From Candidatus Syntropharchaeum butanivorans (GTDB lineage Archaea; Halobacteriota; Syntropharchaeia; Syntropharchaeales; Syntropharchaeaceae), in assembly GCA_001766825.1 (NCBI GenBank), contig LYOR01000003.1, positions 124,001 to 188,000 on the forward strand: DNA of 64,000 nucleotides, read 5' to 3'. Shown here piece after piece: positions 41,719 to 49,674 of this stretch. Position numbers and translations under genes: made by a program. Position 1 is the first letter of the stretch; each line of letters starts with the position of its first letter. The notes below the pieces were generated by a model. That model was not told where the DNA came from. It saw only the letters and a list, made by a program, of their open reading frames with translations, and did not search any database.

Positions 41719-43256
41719 TGGCCGGACCAATCACCTGGATATTGCTTGTACTTCTTGTTGGGGCGATCATCACATTCCTGACGCGTACACTGCAGCAGGC
41801 AAGGATCGTTGCACTCATCTCATCAGGGATTGCACTCCTGATCTCCATCCTGATGTATCTGGGATATGAGAGTGGCGCAGGGATGCAGTTCAGGGAGTCG
41901 GTGATGTGGATCCCATCGCTTGGTATCGGGTATAATGTGGGTGTTGACGGTCTGGGGCTCCCGATGGTCATTCTTGCCACACTGATCTCTTTCCTCTGTG
42001 TGATATATGCATGGGGGGAAGAGCACAGGGCAAACCAGTTCTTTGCACTGGTACTGCTGATGGATATGGCACTTGTTGGGGTCTTCGCCTCACTTGACTT
42101 CTTCCTCTTCTATATATTCTGGGAGCTCACGCTGATACCGATGTTCTTCCTGATCGGTGTCTGGGGAGGGCCGAGGAAGGACTACTCCGCGATAAAGTTC
42201 CTGATATATACGCATGTTGCGAGTCTCGCAATGTTGCTCGCAATCTTTGCGATGTACTACTTCAACGGAAAGATGACCGGCACCTACACCTTCGATATGA
42301 TCTATCTGCTTGATGCTTATTCGCGGGGAATGGTTCCGATCTCACCCTACTGGATCAATCTCATCATCGGTGGGATGCTCTTCGGTTTCCTCGTCAAGAT
42401 GCCTGCTGTCCCGTTCCATACCTGGTTGCCGGATGCACATGTTGAGGCGCCCACTGTAGGAAGCATCCTACTTGCAGCAGTACTTCTTAAGATGGGGGGC
42501 TATGGTCTTTTCAGGGTGATAATCCCGCTTATGGCAAACCCTGATGCATCCACACGCTTTGTCCTTGTGATCGCGGTATTTGGCGTTGTTAGCATCTTAT
42601 TCAGCACATTTGTCGCGCTTGCGCAGAAGGATCTCAAGAAGCTCGTTGCATACTCGAGCATTGGGCATATGGGGTATGTTTCCCTCGGTGTCGCGGGTGC
42701 GGTCGCGTTCGGCACGTCGGATATTCCGAGAATACTTGCAAACACAGGCGCGATGTATCAGATGTTCTCACATGGGATTATCACTGCAGTCCTCTTCGGA
42801 TCTGTTGGGGTGATACAGCATGCGACCGGCACGAGGATTATCGAGGATCTTGGAGGGCTCACGAAGCACATGCCGAAGCTTGCATTCATCATGCTTGCAG
42901 GTTTCCTTGCATCTCTGGGTCTTCCTGGTATGAGCGGCTTTGTCGCAGAGTTCTCGATCCTGACAGGTTCATTCCCACAGCTTCCCCACTTCGTCCTGCT
43001 TGCAATGTTTGGGATCGTATTTGTGGCAGCATACCATCTATGGGCGATACAGCGAGCGCTCTTTGGTCCATACAATGAGTATCTCGGAGATATCCATGAT
43101 ATCGCAATCTATGAGTTGATCCCGCTTGCGATACTCGTGGCGCTTATCATCGTGCTTGGAACACCAAACCCTGTCTGCAACCACCTCTATCATGGGGTGA
43201 TGCAACCAACAGCAACACATATACTGTCTATTCTACCAGAAGGAGGTTTGCTATGA
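41718..43256 (+). CDS. fpoM: F420H2 dehydrogenase subunit FpoM
   Basis: FpoM (NuoM homologue) is a second antiporter-like proton-pumping subunit. The 512 residues have about 14 membrane segments, YIFWELTLIPMFFLIGVWGG with the membrane Glu, PFHTWLPDAHVEAPTVGSILLAAVLLKMGGYG, and KDLKKLVAYSSIGHMGYV. Length is normal. It overlaps fpoN by 4 bp. Confidence 0.95.
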   Translation: MAGPITWILLVLLVGAIITFLTRTLQQARIVALISSGIALLISILMYLGYESGAGMQFRESVMWIPSLGIGYNVGVDGLGLPMVILATLISFLCVIYAWGEEHRANQFFALVLLMDMALVGVFASLDFFLFYIFWELTLIPMFFLIGVWGGPRKDYSAIKFLIYTHVASLAMLLAIFAMYYFNGKMTGTYTFDMIYLLDAYSRGMVPISPYWINLIIGGMLFGFLVKMPAVPFHTWLPDAHVEAPTVGSILLAAVLLKMGGYGLFRVIIPLMANPDASTRFVLVIAVFGVVSILFSTFVALAQKDLKKLVAYSSIGHMGYVSLGVAGAVAFGTSDIPRILANTGAMYQMFSHGIITAVLFGSVGVIQHATGTRIIEDLGGLTKHMPKLAFIMLAGFLASLGLPGMSGFVAEFSILTGSFPQLPHFVLLAMFGIVFVAAYHLWAIQRALFGPYNEYLGDIHDIAIYELIPLAILVALIIVLGTPNPVCNHLYHGVMQPTATHILSILPEGGLL

Positions 43257-44719
43257 GCTACGGACTGCTATTACCTGAGCTGATTATTGCGGCATCTGCG
43301 CTCATCGTGCTTCTCGACGTCTTCGTGAAGAACAGCAGAGGGAGGTTTGCAGGGTACGTCAGCATAATAGCGATCTTGGTATCCCTTATCCTCGTTCTGA
43401 AAGATGGGCTGGTTGATCCAACCCCATACTTCAATGATACAATCGTAGTTGACTCGGTAAGCCAGATATTTAATATGATCTTCCTCGTTGTGGCGCTTCT
43501 TGTGGTAATTGCAGGGGTTGCGTACACCGAGGATAAGTTTCATCCCGAGGTCTTCTACTCACTCCTCTTATTTGCAACACTCGGGATGATGATCGTTGCG
43601 ATATCAAATGATCTGATCCCGCTATTTGTTGGGTTTGAGCTTGCAAGCCTCGCGACATACCCAATGGCAGCGTTTGAACGGGAGAGGCGTGGGATCGAGG
43701 CGTCGATAAAGTACTTCGTGATCGGGGGGCTATCATCAGCGATCCTCCTCTTCGGACTTTCATACATCTATGGTGTGACCGGGACAACAAACATACCCCA
43801 GATCGCAGAAACACTCTCAGCAAACATCATGAAGCCTGCATCACTCCTCGGTCTCATCTTTGTTGTTGCAGGGTTTGGCTTCAAGATGGCGCTTGTTCCA
43901 TTCCATATGTGGGCGATCGATGTTTATGATGGTGCGCCCCACCTCATCTCGGCACTGCTATCATCGGCCTCGAAAAAGATGGCGTTTATCGCCGGTTTCA
44001 AGGTCTTGATCGTCGGGCTCATCGCGCTGCGGTTTGACTGGTACATAGGAATCGCACTTCTTGCTGTCATAACGATGACAGTAGGCAACGTCGTTGCTGC
44101 AATCCAGCAGAGTGTCAAGCGGATGCTTGCATACTCAAGTGTTGCCCACGCAGGATACATAGCGATCGCGTTTGTTGTCATCTCCAAGTCACTTGAGCAC
44201 GCAGAGATCGCACTTGCAGGAGGGATCCTCCACATATTCTCTCATGCCCTGATGAATGGAGGTGCGTTCATCCTGGCGAGCATAGTTGCAGCCGGGGTCA
44301 TAGCAAGGGCGAAGCCCGGAGAGGAGGATAACCTCGAGAACTATGCGGGTCTCGGGAAAGTTGCGCCTGTGTCAGCTCTTCTGATGGCGATATTGATGCT
44401 CTCACTCGGAGGTGTGCCACCGCTATTTGGGTTCTTCAGCAAGGCCGTGATATTCCTCTCCGCGATCAAGGCAGACCTTCTCTGGCTTGCTATAATTGGT
44501 GTTCTTAACAGTGCACTCTCACTCTACTATTATGCGAGGGTTGTTATGTACATGTACTGGAAAGATCCGGTTCTTGAGCGTGTGAATGAACCGCTCTTAT
44601 ATGTACTCCCGGTAGCGATCGCAACGGTTGGTGTTTTACTCCTCGGGCTTTACCCGCCGACATACAGATGGGCGTTTGAGGCAGCACACACACTCCTTCA
44701 GATGGGGGGTGTTCCATGA
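43253..44719 (+). CDS. fpoN: F420H2 dehydrogenase subunit FpoN
   Basis: FpoN (NuoN homologue) is the third antiporter-like subunit. The 488 residues have about 14 membrane segments, FVGFELASLATYPMAAFERERRG with the membrane Glu, FGFKMALVPFHMWAIDVYDGAP, and VKRMLAYSSVAHAGYIAIAF. It overlaps the next gene by 4 bp (ATGA). Confidence 0.95.
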   Translation: MSYGLLLPELIIAASALIVLLDVFVKNSRGRFAGYVSIIAILVSLILVLKDGLVDPTPYFNDTIVVDSVSQIFNMIFLVVALLVVIAGVAYTEDKFHPEVFYSLLLFATLGMMIVAISNDLIPLFVGFELASLATYPMAAFERERRGIEASIKYFVIGGLSSAILLFGLSYIYGVTGTTNIPQIAETLSANIMKPASLLGLIFVVAGFGFKMALVPFHMWAIDVYDGAPHLISALLSSASKKMAFIAGFKVLIVGLIALRFDWYIGIALLAVITMTVGNVVAAIQQSVKRMLAYSSVAHAGYIAIAFVVISKSLEHAEIALAGGILHIFSHALMNGGAFILASIVAAGVIARAKPGEEDNLENYAGLGKVAPVSALLMAILMLSLGGVPPLFGFFSKAVIFLSAIKADLLWLAIIGVLNSALSLYYYARVVMYMYWKDPVLERVNEPLLYVLPVAIATVGVLLLGLYPPTYRWAFEAAHTLLQMGGVP

Positions 44720-45129
44720 TAAGGCAGGGTTTCTACAGGTTGATGATCACATACTATAACGGATGGGCTGAGTTTGAGAGTATCTATGGTGATATAGACC
44801 TTGTGGTCCGTTACCTGAAGCGTGCTTTGAAGTATGCGGAGAAGTTGAAGGGTGTGGCATCCACGGAGTACGATAAGCAGGTTGCAGAGGCGAATATCAG
44901 GAAAAATCGCCTGATTCTCTCATTGTTCGAGGATAAGATCTCTTTATCTGAGTTTAAAGCAGGGATGATGGAACTTGAGAGGTACCCACTCGCCTTTGCA
45001 AGGGGCAGGGAGGATATCGGAACTGCAAAGGAGGCGATAGAAGGGACAATTCACCGTATTGAGTACACCTATGACCGTTATGATGTGAGATACCCGGTAT
45101 ATGATATGCACCGCTGTGGGGACAGGTAA
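44716..45129 (+). CDS. Small helical protein at the end of the fpo operon (fpoO position)
   Basis: The 137-residue soluble protein overlaps fpoN by 4 bp and ends the operon. In Methanosarcina the last gene is fpoO, of similar size but unclear role. This protein has only one cysteine (near the C-terminus) and no Fe-S motif. It is predicted largely helical (YLKRALKYAEKLKG; LSEFKAGMMELERYPLAF) with a Tyr-rich C-terminus (EYTYDRYDVRYPVYDMHR). I cannot confirm homology to FpoO by sequence memory. Assembly or stabilisation of the membrane arm is a guess from position. Confidence 0.6.
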   Translation: MIRQGFYRLMITYYNGWAEFESIYGDIDLVVRYLKRALKYAEKLKGVASTEYDKQVAEANIRKNRLILSLFEDKISLSEFKAGMMELERYPLAFARGREDIGTAKEAIEGTIHRIEYTYDRYDVRYPVYDMHRCGDR

Positions 45130-45136
45130 ACGCACC

Positions 45137-46018
45137 TCAATACCGCCCCTGCTCTCTTATCTTATTTCTTATACGCCGTGCAAGGTCTCTCAGATCATCC
45201 TTCGAGAGTGGGCGTGGTATCACACCCTCCCTATCTTCAAGTATTGAGGTTGCAAGATCCCTGAATCGAGCTGCTATGAGAGAATCTGGCCCATGCTCGA
45301 TCACCGTTCTGCCATAAAGCTCGCCCTCTGTTATCAGTGGATCGGATGGGATCGCCCCCACAACCTCTGAGCCAACGTTTCTTGCAAACTCACGAACAAG
45401 CCCTATATCATCGATCGCACCCCTCACATTGTAGATGATCCCCCCAAGCATGGCTCCATCTCTTCCAGCATACCGCTCGATCCCTCTGCAGATGTTATTT
45501 GCGGCGTATATCGCGAGGTAATCTGCAGAGGTCACGATAAAGACCAGGTCTGCAAGCCCCTGGCGAAGTGGCAGCCCAAATCCTCCGCATACAACGTCCC
45601 CAAGCACATCGTATATGATGATGTCAAGCTCCTCGTCATAGACCCCGAGACGCTTCAGGAGATTGACCGCAACGATGATACCCCTTCCCGCACATCCAAC
45701 AGCAGGCTCAGGCCCCCCTGCCTCAACACACAAAACCCCCTGGTATCCATGATACACGATCTCATCAAGCTGGATCGTTTTCCCACCTGCAGTCTCTGTA
45801 AGTTCCATCTTTGTACCTTCTTTCTCCCTTAAGAGATCCAGTACCGTTGCAACCTCGACGTCCCCCCTCAGATTGCGGGTACAGTCGGCTTTTGGGTCGC
45901 ATCCGATCATCAGCACCTTTAAACCAGCCTCAGCCCATGCAGCAGCAAGATTCGAAGCTATCGTTGACTTCCCTATGCCTCCTTTACCATAGAATGCAAT
46001 CTGTCGCGGTTTTCTCAT
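45137..46018 (-). CDS. cfbC: Ni-sirohydrochlorin a,c-diamide reductive cyclase, NifH-like component (coenzyme F430)
   Basis: CfbC is the NifH-like electron donor that, with CfbD, reduces and cyclises Ni-sirohydrochlorin a,c-diamide toward coenzyme F430 of methyl-CoM reductase. The 293-residue protein has P-loop GKGGIGKST, CDPKADCTR, CVEAGGPEPAVGCAGRG with a [4Fe-4S] cysteine, and YDVLGDVVCGGFGLPLR with the other. Nitrogenase NifH shares all these, but no nifDK or nifE lies nearby, and methanogen-type genomes carry CfbC. cfbD is not in the window. It is convergent with the fpo operon (7 bp). Confidence 0.78.
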   Translation of the reverse strand: MRKPRQIAFYGKGGIGKSTIASNLAAAWAEAGLKVLMIGCDPKADCTRNLRGDVEVATVLDLLREKEGTKMELTETAGGKTIQLDEIVYHGYQGVLCVEAGGPEPAVGCAGRGIIVAVNLLKRLGVYDEELDIIIYDVLGDVVCGGFGLPLRQGLADLVFIVTSADYLAIYAANNICRGIERYAGRDGAMLGGIIYNVRGAIDDIGLVREFARNVGSEVVGAIPSDPLITEGELYGRTVIEHGPDSLIAARFRDLATSILEDREGVIPRPLSKDDLRDLARRIRNKIREQGRY

Positions 46019-46135
46019 CTATATCCCCTTTTCAGGTTGCGCCTATAATATTTATCAGGAATGTATTGAGCCGGGCCTGACCCAAAAGTTAAATACCTCT
46101 TCACATCTTAGATGGATAAATAAATCTAACTGGAT

Positions 46136-46208
46136 GGCCGGGGTGGGTTAGTGGTTATGCTAAAGGACTGTGGATCCTTTGACTCGGGTTCGAATCCCGA
46201 CCTCGGCC
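46136..46208 (+). tRNA. tRNA-His (anticodon GTG)
   Basis: The acceptor GCCGGGG pairs with CCTCGGC, and an extra G at position -1 (46136) pairs with C73, the identity feature of tRNA-His. The anticodon stem AAGGA/TCCTT encloses CTGTGGA (anticodon GTG). The T-arm carries TTCGAAT. G-1 is encoded in the genome, so it would not need to be added after transcription. Confidence 0.94.
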
Positions 46209-46225
46209 CTGATTTTAAGGATGAA

Positions 46226-46669
46226 TCAGGACTCTGACCCAAGTGATCTCAGGAACGAGAAGACGTTCTTGACCATGACCTTTGCTGCCTCTTCGTCGTA
46301 TGGATATGGCACGATGAGTGTCGGTATACCTTTTGAGCGAATCATGTACTCGATATAGTCGTTTGCAACCGCGCATGCCATACACCCAAAGCTTGGGTCA
46401 GGGTCATCCACGATGATGGCAGCCTCAGCCTCATCGAGAAGCGGCATCATCATCCCTACACGCCCCCTCACACCAGACGGCTCTTCAACTGAGAGGTACT
46501 TCAACGACCGTTTGAGATCGGCCTCGGTTATGTTCACAGGTGGAGAATCGAGTTCAGGATCCCTGACCTTCTTTGCAACCTCTTTCATCAGTACAATCGC
46601 TTCATGCCCCGCCCTTTCAACGAGATCTGCCAGAATCAAGCTGTTTGGAGGATATATGAGCACTTTCAT
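46226..46669 (-). CDS. Methanogenesis marker protein 5-like
   Basis: The 147-residue protein starts MKVLIYPPNSLILADLVERA at ATG 46669, which resembles methanogenesis marker protein 5 as I recall it. CMACAVAND (about 110) holds two cysteines. The role of the marker 5 family is unknown, but it is found in mcr-bearing archaea. I use ATG 46669 because the longer frame from 46762 would overlap hisA's start and adds non-conserved sequence. It is divergent from hisA with an AT-rich 58-bp gap. Confidence 0.6.
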   Translation of the reverse strand: MKVLIYPPNSLILADLVERAGHEAIVLMKEVAKKVRDPELDSPPVNITEADLKRSLKYLSVEEPSGVRGRVGMMMPLLDEAEAAIIVDDPDPSFGCMACAVANDYIEYMIRSKGIPTLIVPYPYDEEAAKVMVKNVFSFLRSLGSES

Positions 46670-46727
46670 CACGTAGGAGAGGCGGTCAGAATATATAAAT
46701 TTATACATCCACCTCCAAGTGGCCCTG

Positions 46728-47459
46728 ATGAGGTTCGAGGTGATACCAGCGATTGATCTCAAGGGAGGGAAGTGCGTCCAGCTTGTTCAGGGCGTGAAGG
46801 AGGATGTGCTTCTCTCGCTTGATGATCCGCTGGAGGTTGCAGGAATGTGGATTGATGAGGGTGCAGAGACGCTTCACATAATCGATCTTGATGGTGCGTT
46901 TGGCGAGAGGAGTGAGAACAGGCGGATAGTTTATGATATTCTCAGGCTTGCAGGTCAGAAGGGCGTAAAAACACAGGTTGGCGGCGGGATAAGAACCCTG
47001 AAAGATGCAAAAGGGCTACTTGAACGGGGTGCAGATCGCATCATTGTTGCAACCGCTGCACTGAGAAACCCTGATTTTATCAGGATACTCGTTGAGAGGT
47101 TTGCTCCGGAACGGGTGATGGTTGCACTTGATGCAAGGTCAGGCGAGGTCCAGGTGGAGGGATGGACGAGAGGGTCCGGGAGATCTCCACCAGAGCTTGC
47201 TCAGCTTTTTGAATCGCTTGGTGCTGGGTGGATACTCTTCACGAACATCGATGTTGAGGGACTTATGCAGGGAATCATACTTGATCCGATCGTTGAGATT
47301 CTATCAGCGGTTAACATCCCTGTTCTTGTTGCAGGTGGGATCACGACACTTGAGGATATCGATCTTGTAAAGCATAGCGGTGCAAGCGGTGTGATACTCG
47401 GAAGCGCGCTCTATCGTGGCAAGATCTCACTTGTTGAGGCCTTAAAGATGGTGGAGTAG
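46728..47459 (+). CDS. hisA: Phosphoribosylformimino-5-aminoimidazole carboxamide ribotide isomerase
   Basis: HisA performs the Amadori rearrangement of ProFAR in histidine synthesis. The 243-residue TIM barrel has VIPAIDLKGGKCVQLVQG, GGGIRTLKDAKGLLERGADR, IDVEGLMQGIILDP and VAGGITTLEDI with the phosphate sites. ATG 46728 is chosen over a GTG three codons earlier. The tRNA-His gene lies nearby, but no other his gene does. Confidence 0.94.
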   Translation: MRFEVIPAIDLKGGKCVQLVQGVKEDVLLSLDDPLEVAGMWIDEGAETLHIIDLDGAFGERSENRRIVYDILRLAGQKGVKTQVGGGIRTLKDAKGLLERGADRIIVATAALRNPDFIRILVERFAPERVMVALDARSGEVQVEGWTRGSGRSPPELAQLFESLGAGWILFTNIDVEGLMQGIILDPIVEILSAVNIPVLVAGGITTLEDIDLVKHSGASGVILGSALYRGKISLVEALKMVE

Positions 47460-47480
47460 ATAAGATCTATCCGATACTCG

Positions 47481-48257
47481 TCATACACGCTGAAGATCGT
47501 AAAATAACGCTATAACTCCGAGCAGGATCGCAGTCCTTGAGAGTTCCCCGCATGCACCGATCACATCACCTGATATCCCACCGAAGTTTCGATCTGCAAG
47601 GACCAGGATGGTGAAAACTGTGGGGATCACAATAAGGGCGGTGAGTGAGACTGGGCCTGCAGGCAGGAGAAGTATGATCGCAATTATACTCCCAATTACA
47701 ATCTGGGGTCCTTTAACTCTTTCAAGAAAGGCTGAACCAAGCCCTTCAAATGCCGGCCTCCCGACGTACGATATCAGGAGCATCGCGTACTTGGCACCTA
47801 TCTCTGATACAAAGATCGCCTTAATAAGTGACGAAAATCCCAGAATCGAAAGCTCCATCAGGACAGAAGCAGCAATGCCTATCACAAAGATGCAGCTTAC
47901 AAGACCGCTTATCCCGATTCCTGTATCCTTCATCGCGGATCGCTTCCGTTCAAGGTTGCCATGCGCCATCATCCCATCTGCAAAGTCTGCAAGCCCATCA
48001 ATATTGTTAAACCCTGTAATCAGGAGTGAAACAAGAAGAACGATGATACCGGTCAGTGAGGGGGGCAGCAGGTAGAAGCTCAGAGCCGCAAATACCGAGG
48101 CTATACCCGCTATCAAGGCACCAACTGCTGGAAGCCAGTATGCATGATCCGCAGCCCCCTCAAAATCCCCGGATCTTACCGGTATTATCGTAAAGAACCC
48201 TAAAACATCCTTGAAACCTTTAAAGGGACGAAAAAAAGATGGATTAAAGAAGCTCAC
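47481..48257 (-). CDS. cobS: Adenosylcobinamide-GDP ribazoletransferase (cobalamin synthase)
   Basis: CobS joins adenosylcobinamide-GDP to alpha-ribazole, a late step of cobamide synthesis, in the membrane. The 258-residue protein has about seven hydrophobic segments, the conserved GFNNIDGLADFADGMMAHG and KDTGIGISGLVSC. The GTG at 48257 overlaps the cdhE stop (GTGA), so it is translated from the ACDS transcript. This ties cobamide supply to the corrinoid protein CdhD/CdhE in the same operon. Confidence 0.93.
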   Translation of the reverse strand: MSFFNPSFFRPFKGFKDVLGFFTIIPVRSGDFEGAADHAYWLPAVGALIAGIASVFAALSFYLLPPSLTGIIVLLVSLLITGFNNIDGLADFADGMMAHGNLERKRSAMKDTGIGISGLVSCIFVIGIAASVLMELSILGFSSLIKAIFVSEIGAKYAMLLISYVGRPAFEGLGSAFLERVKGPQIVIGSIIAIILLLPAGPVSLTALIVIPTVFTILVLADRNFGGISGDVIGACGELSRTAILLGVIALFYDLQRV

Positions 48258-49672
48258 GCAGCCCCTTCTTCTGCGAGAAGCTTCTCCCACTCCTCTGTGA
48301 GGAATGTTGCAATCTCTGATGAATCCTTTGGACCGAGTACCACTTTCCAGTCAGGTAGCGCCTCCCTAAGCTCTGGGAGTATCTCTGCTGCAACCCTGGG
48401 GATTATAAGGATCCTGTGCTTGATCTTACTCTCGACGTCAAACTCCTCCATATGCTCCACGATGTTATCCGCACAGAAGTCCCCTGATCCAACCGCGGTA
48501 TCGACTGAGAGTGCATTTGTATCTATCACAAGCATCCAGCATTTGACCCTGTATCGATCAAGATCTCCTGAGACGATACCGTATGTGAGTGTGTAGTTCG
48601 ACGTGACCATCAGCGGGGACATCTCATCCGGATCATTGAACGCGTAGAGATCCGGATCAATCGCGGATTCAAGCTTTGGATGCTTGAATATGCCCTCCCT
48701 GAGATACACGACCGGCATGAACTCCCAGATCTCCGGGAAGTGGAGTATCATGAGGTTCACACCCTTTGTCACGAAGAGATTTGCAAGGTAGTTCTCGTAG
48801 TGAGCTGCCATCTTCTTGTTCTTGAATGACATCGATGCCACCGCGGGTACAGTCATCACAGGGTAGGAGACCTCCTTAACCCCTGCCTTGACACATGCAC
48901 GACGCAGAAGCGATATATTACTGAGCGTCTCTGTTATCGAGTCTGGCTCACAGAATGTACCTGGATCAAGTATCAGGTCGTTGATACCCTCTCTTGCGAA
49001 AGTAGCAGCGATAGATCCGAGCATATCAAGATCGAGTGGTGAGAATATTGCAACGGCCGTTTCATACTCCTTTGCAATCTCAAGGACCTTCTCCCAGTTA
49101 TCCTTCGTTGCAGCGTAAAGAAGTGGTTTCTTCCCCTTAAGCACCTTTGCACCGGCTTTTAAGACCTTTGGATCGAGCGAGCAGAGGATTATGGGCAGAT
49201 CCGTTGTATCAGCAACCTTCTTAACCGTGTTCTTAAACTTCGTTGGATCACCTGATACAGATCTTATCGCAATCGCATCGACATTGTACTGCACCTTGAA
49301 CCTGACAAAGCTCATGCTGGCAATATCATTCACACGCTCAACAAGCCGCTCCTCGCTCATCGTGTCCCATACATCATAGGCTATGATCGTCTTTCCGAAG
49401 AACGCAAGCTCCTCTCTGTGCATCACCTCCTCACCGCCGGTCGTCACCATCTTATCGCCCGAACCGAAGGAGATCTCTGCCATCGGTGGGGCGAGCATGT
49501 TCTTTATCTTCTTCAATGCAGATTTCTTGAGCTTCGGGCACTTATCCACCGTGGTTGTCCGCTCAACAAGCTTAAGTGCGAACTCAAAGCATGAATCACA
49601 ACCACACTCTCCGCAATCCTCCTGCGGAAGTAGCTTCATCACCTCTGCCGGTGATTTTACCTTCTCTGCCAT
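48254..49672 (-). CDS. cdhE: ACDS complex gamma subunit (corrinoid Fe-S protein large subunit)
   Basis: CdhE carries the corrinoid that receives the methyl group in acetyl-CoA cleavage or synthesis. The 472-residue protein has an N-terminal [4Fe-4S] motif with Cys20, Cys23, Cys28 and Cys45, followed by a TIM barrel (VASMSFKNKKMAAHYENYL) and a C-terminal corrinoid-binding domain. Length is near the usual 465-470. It starts 2 bp after cdhD ends and overlaps cobS. In Methanosarcina cdhE is likewise last in the ACDS set. Confidence 0.93.
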   Translation of the reverse strand: MAEKVKSPAEVMKLLPQEDCGECGCDSCFEFALKLVERTTTVDKCPKLKKSALKKIKNMLAPPMAEISFGSGDKMVTTGGEEVMHREELAFFGKTIIAYDVWDTMSEERLVERVNDIASMSFVRFKVQYNVDAIAIRSVSGDPTKFKNTVKKVADTTDLPIILCSLDPKVLKAGAKVLKGKKPLLYAATKDNWEKVLEIAKEYETAVAIFSPLDLDMLGSIAATFAREGINDLILDPGTFCEPDSITETLSNISLLRRACVKAGVKEVSYPVMTVPAVASMSFKNKKMAAHYENYLANLFVTKGVNLMILHFPEIWEFMPVVYLREGIFKHPKLESAIDPDLYAFNDPDEMSPLMVTSNYTLTYGIVSGDLDRYRVKCWMLVIDTNALSVDTAVGSGDFCADNIVEHMEEFDVESKIKHRILIIPRVAAEILPELREALPDWKVVLGPKDSSEIATFLTEEWEKLLAEEGAA

Positions 49673-49674
49673 CT

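Noticed and set aside
45137..46018. Nitrogenase iron protein NifH
   Set aside because: The motifs are shared with NifH, but no nifD, nifK, nifE or nifN is nearby and the setting is methanogen-type; CfbC is more likely. A nitrogenase elsewhere in the genome could change this.
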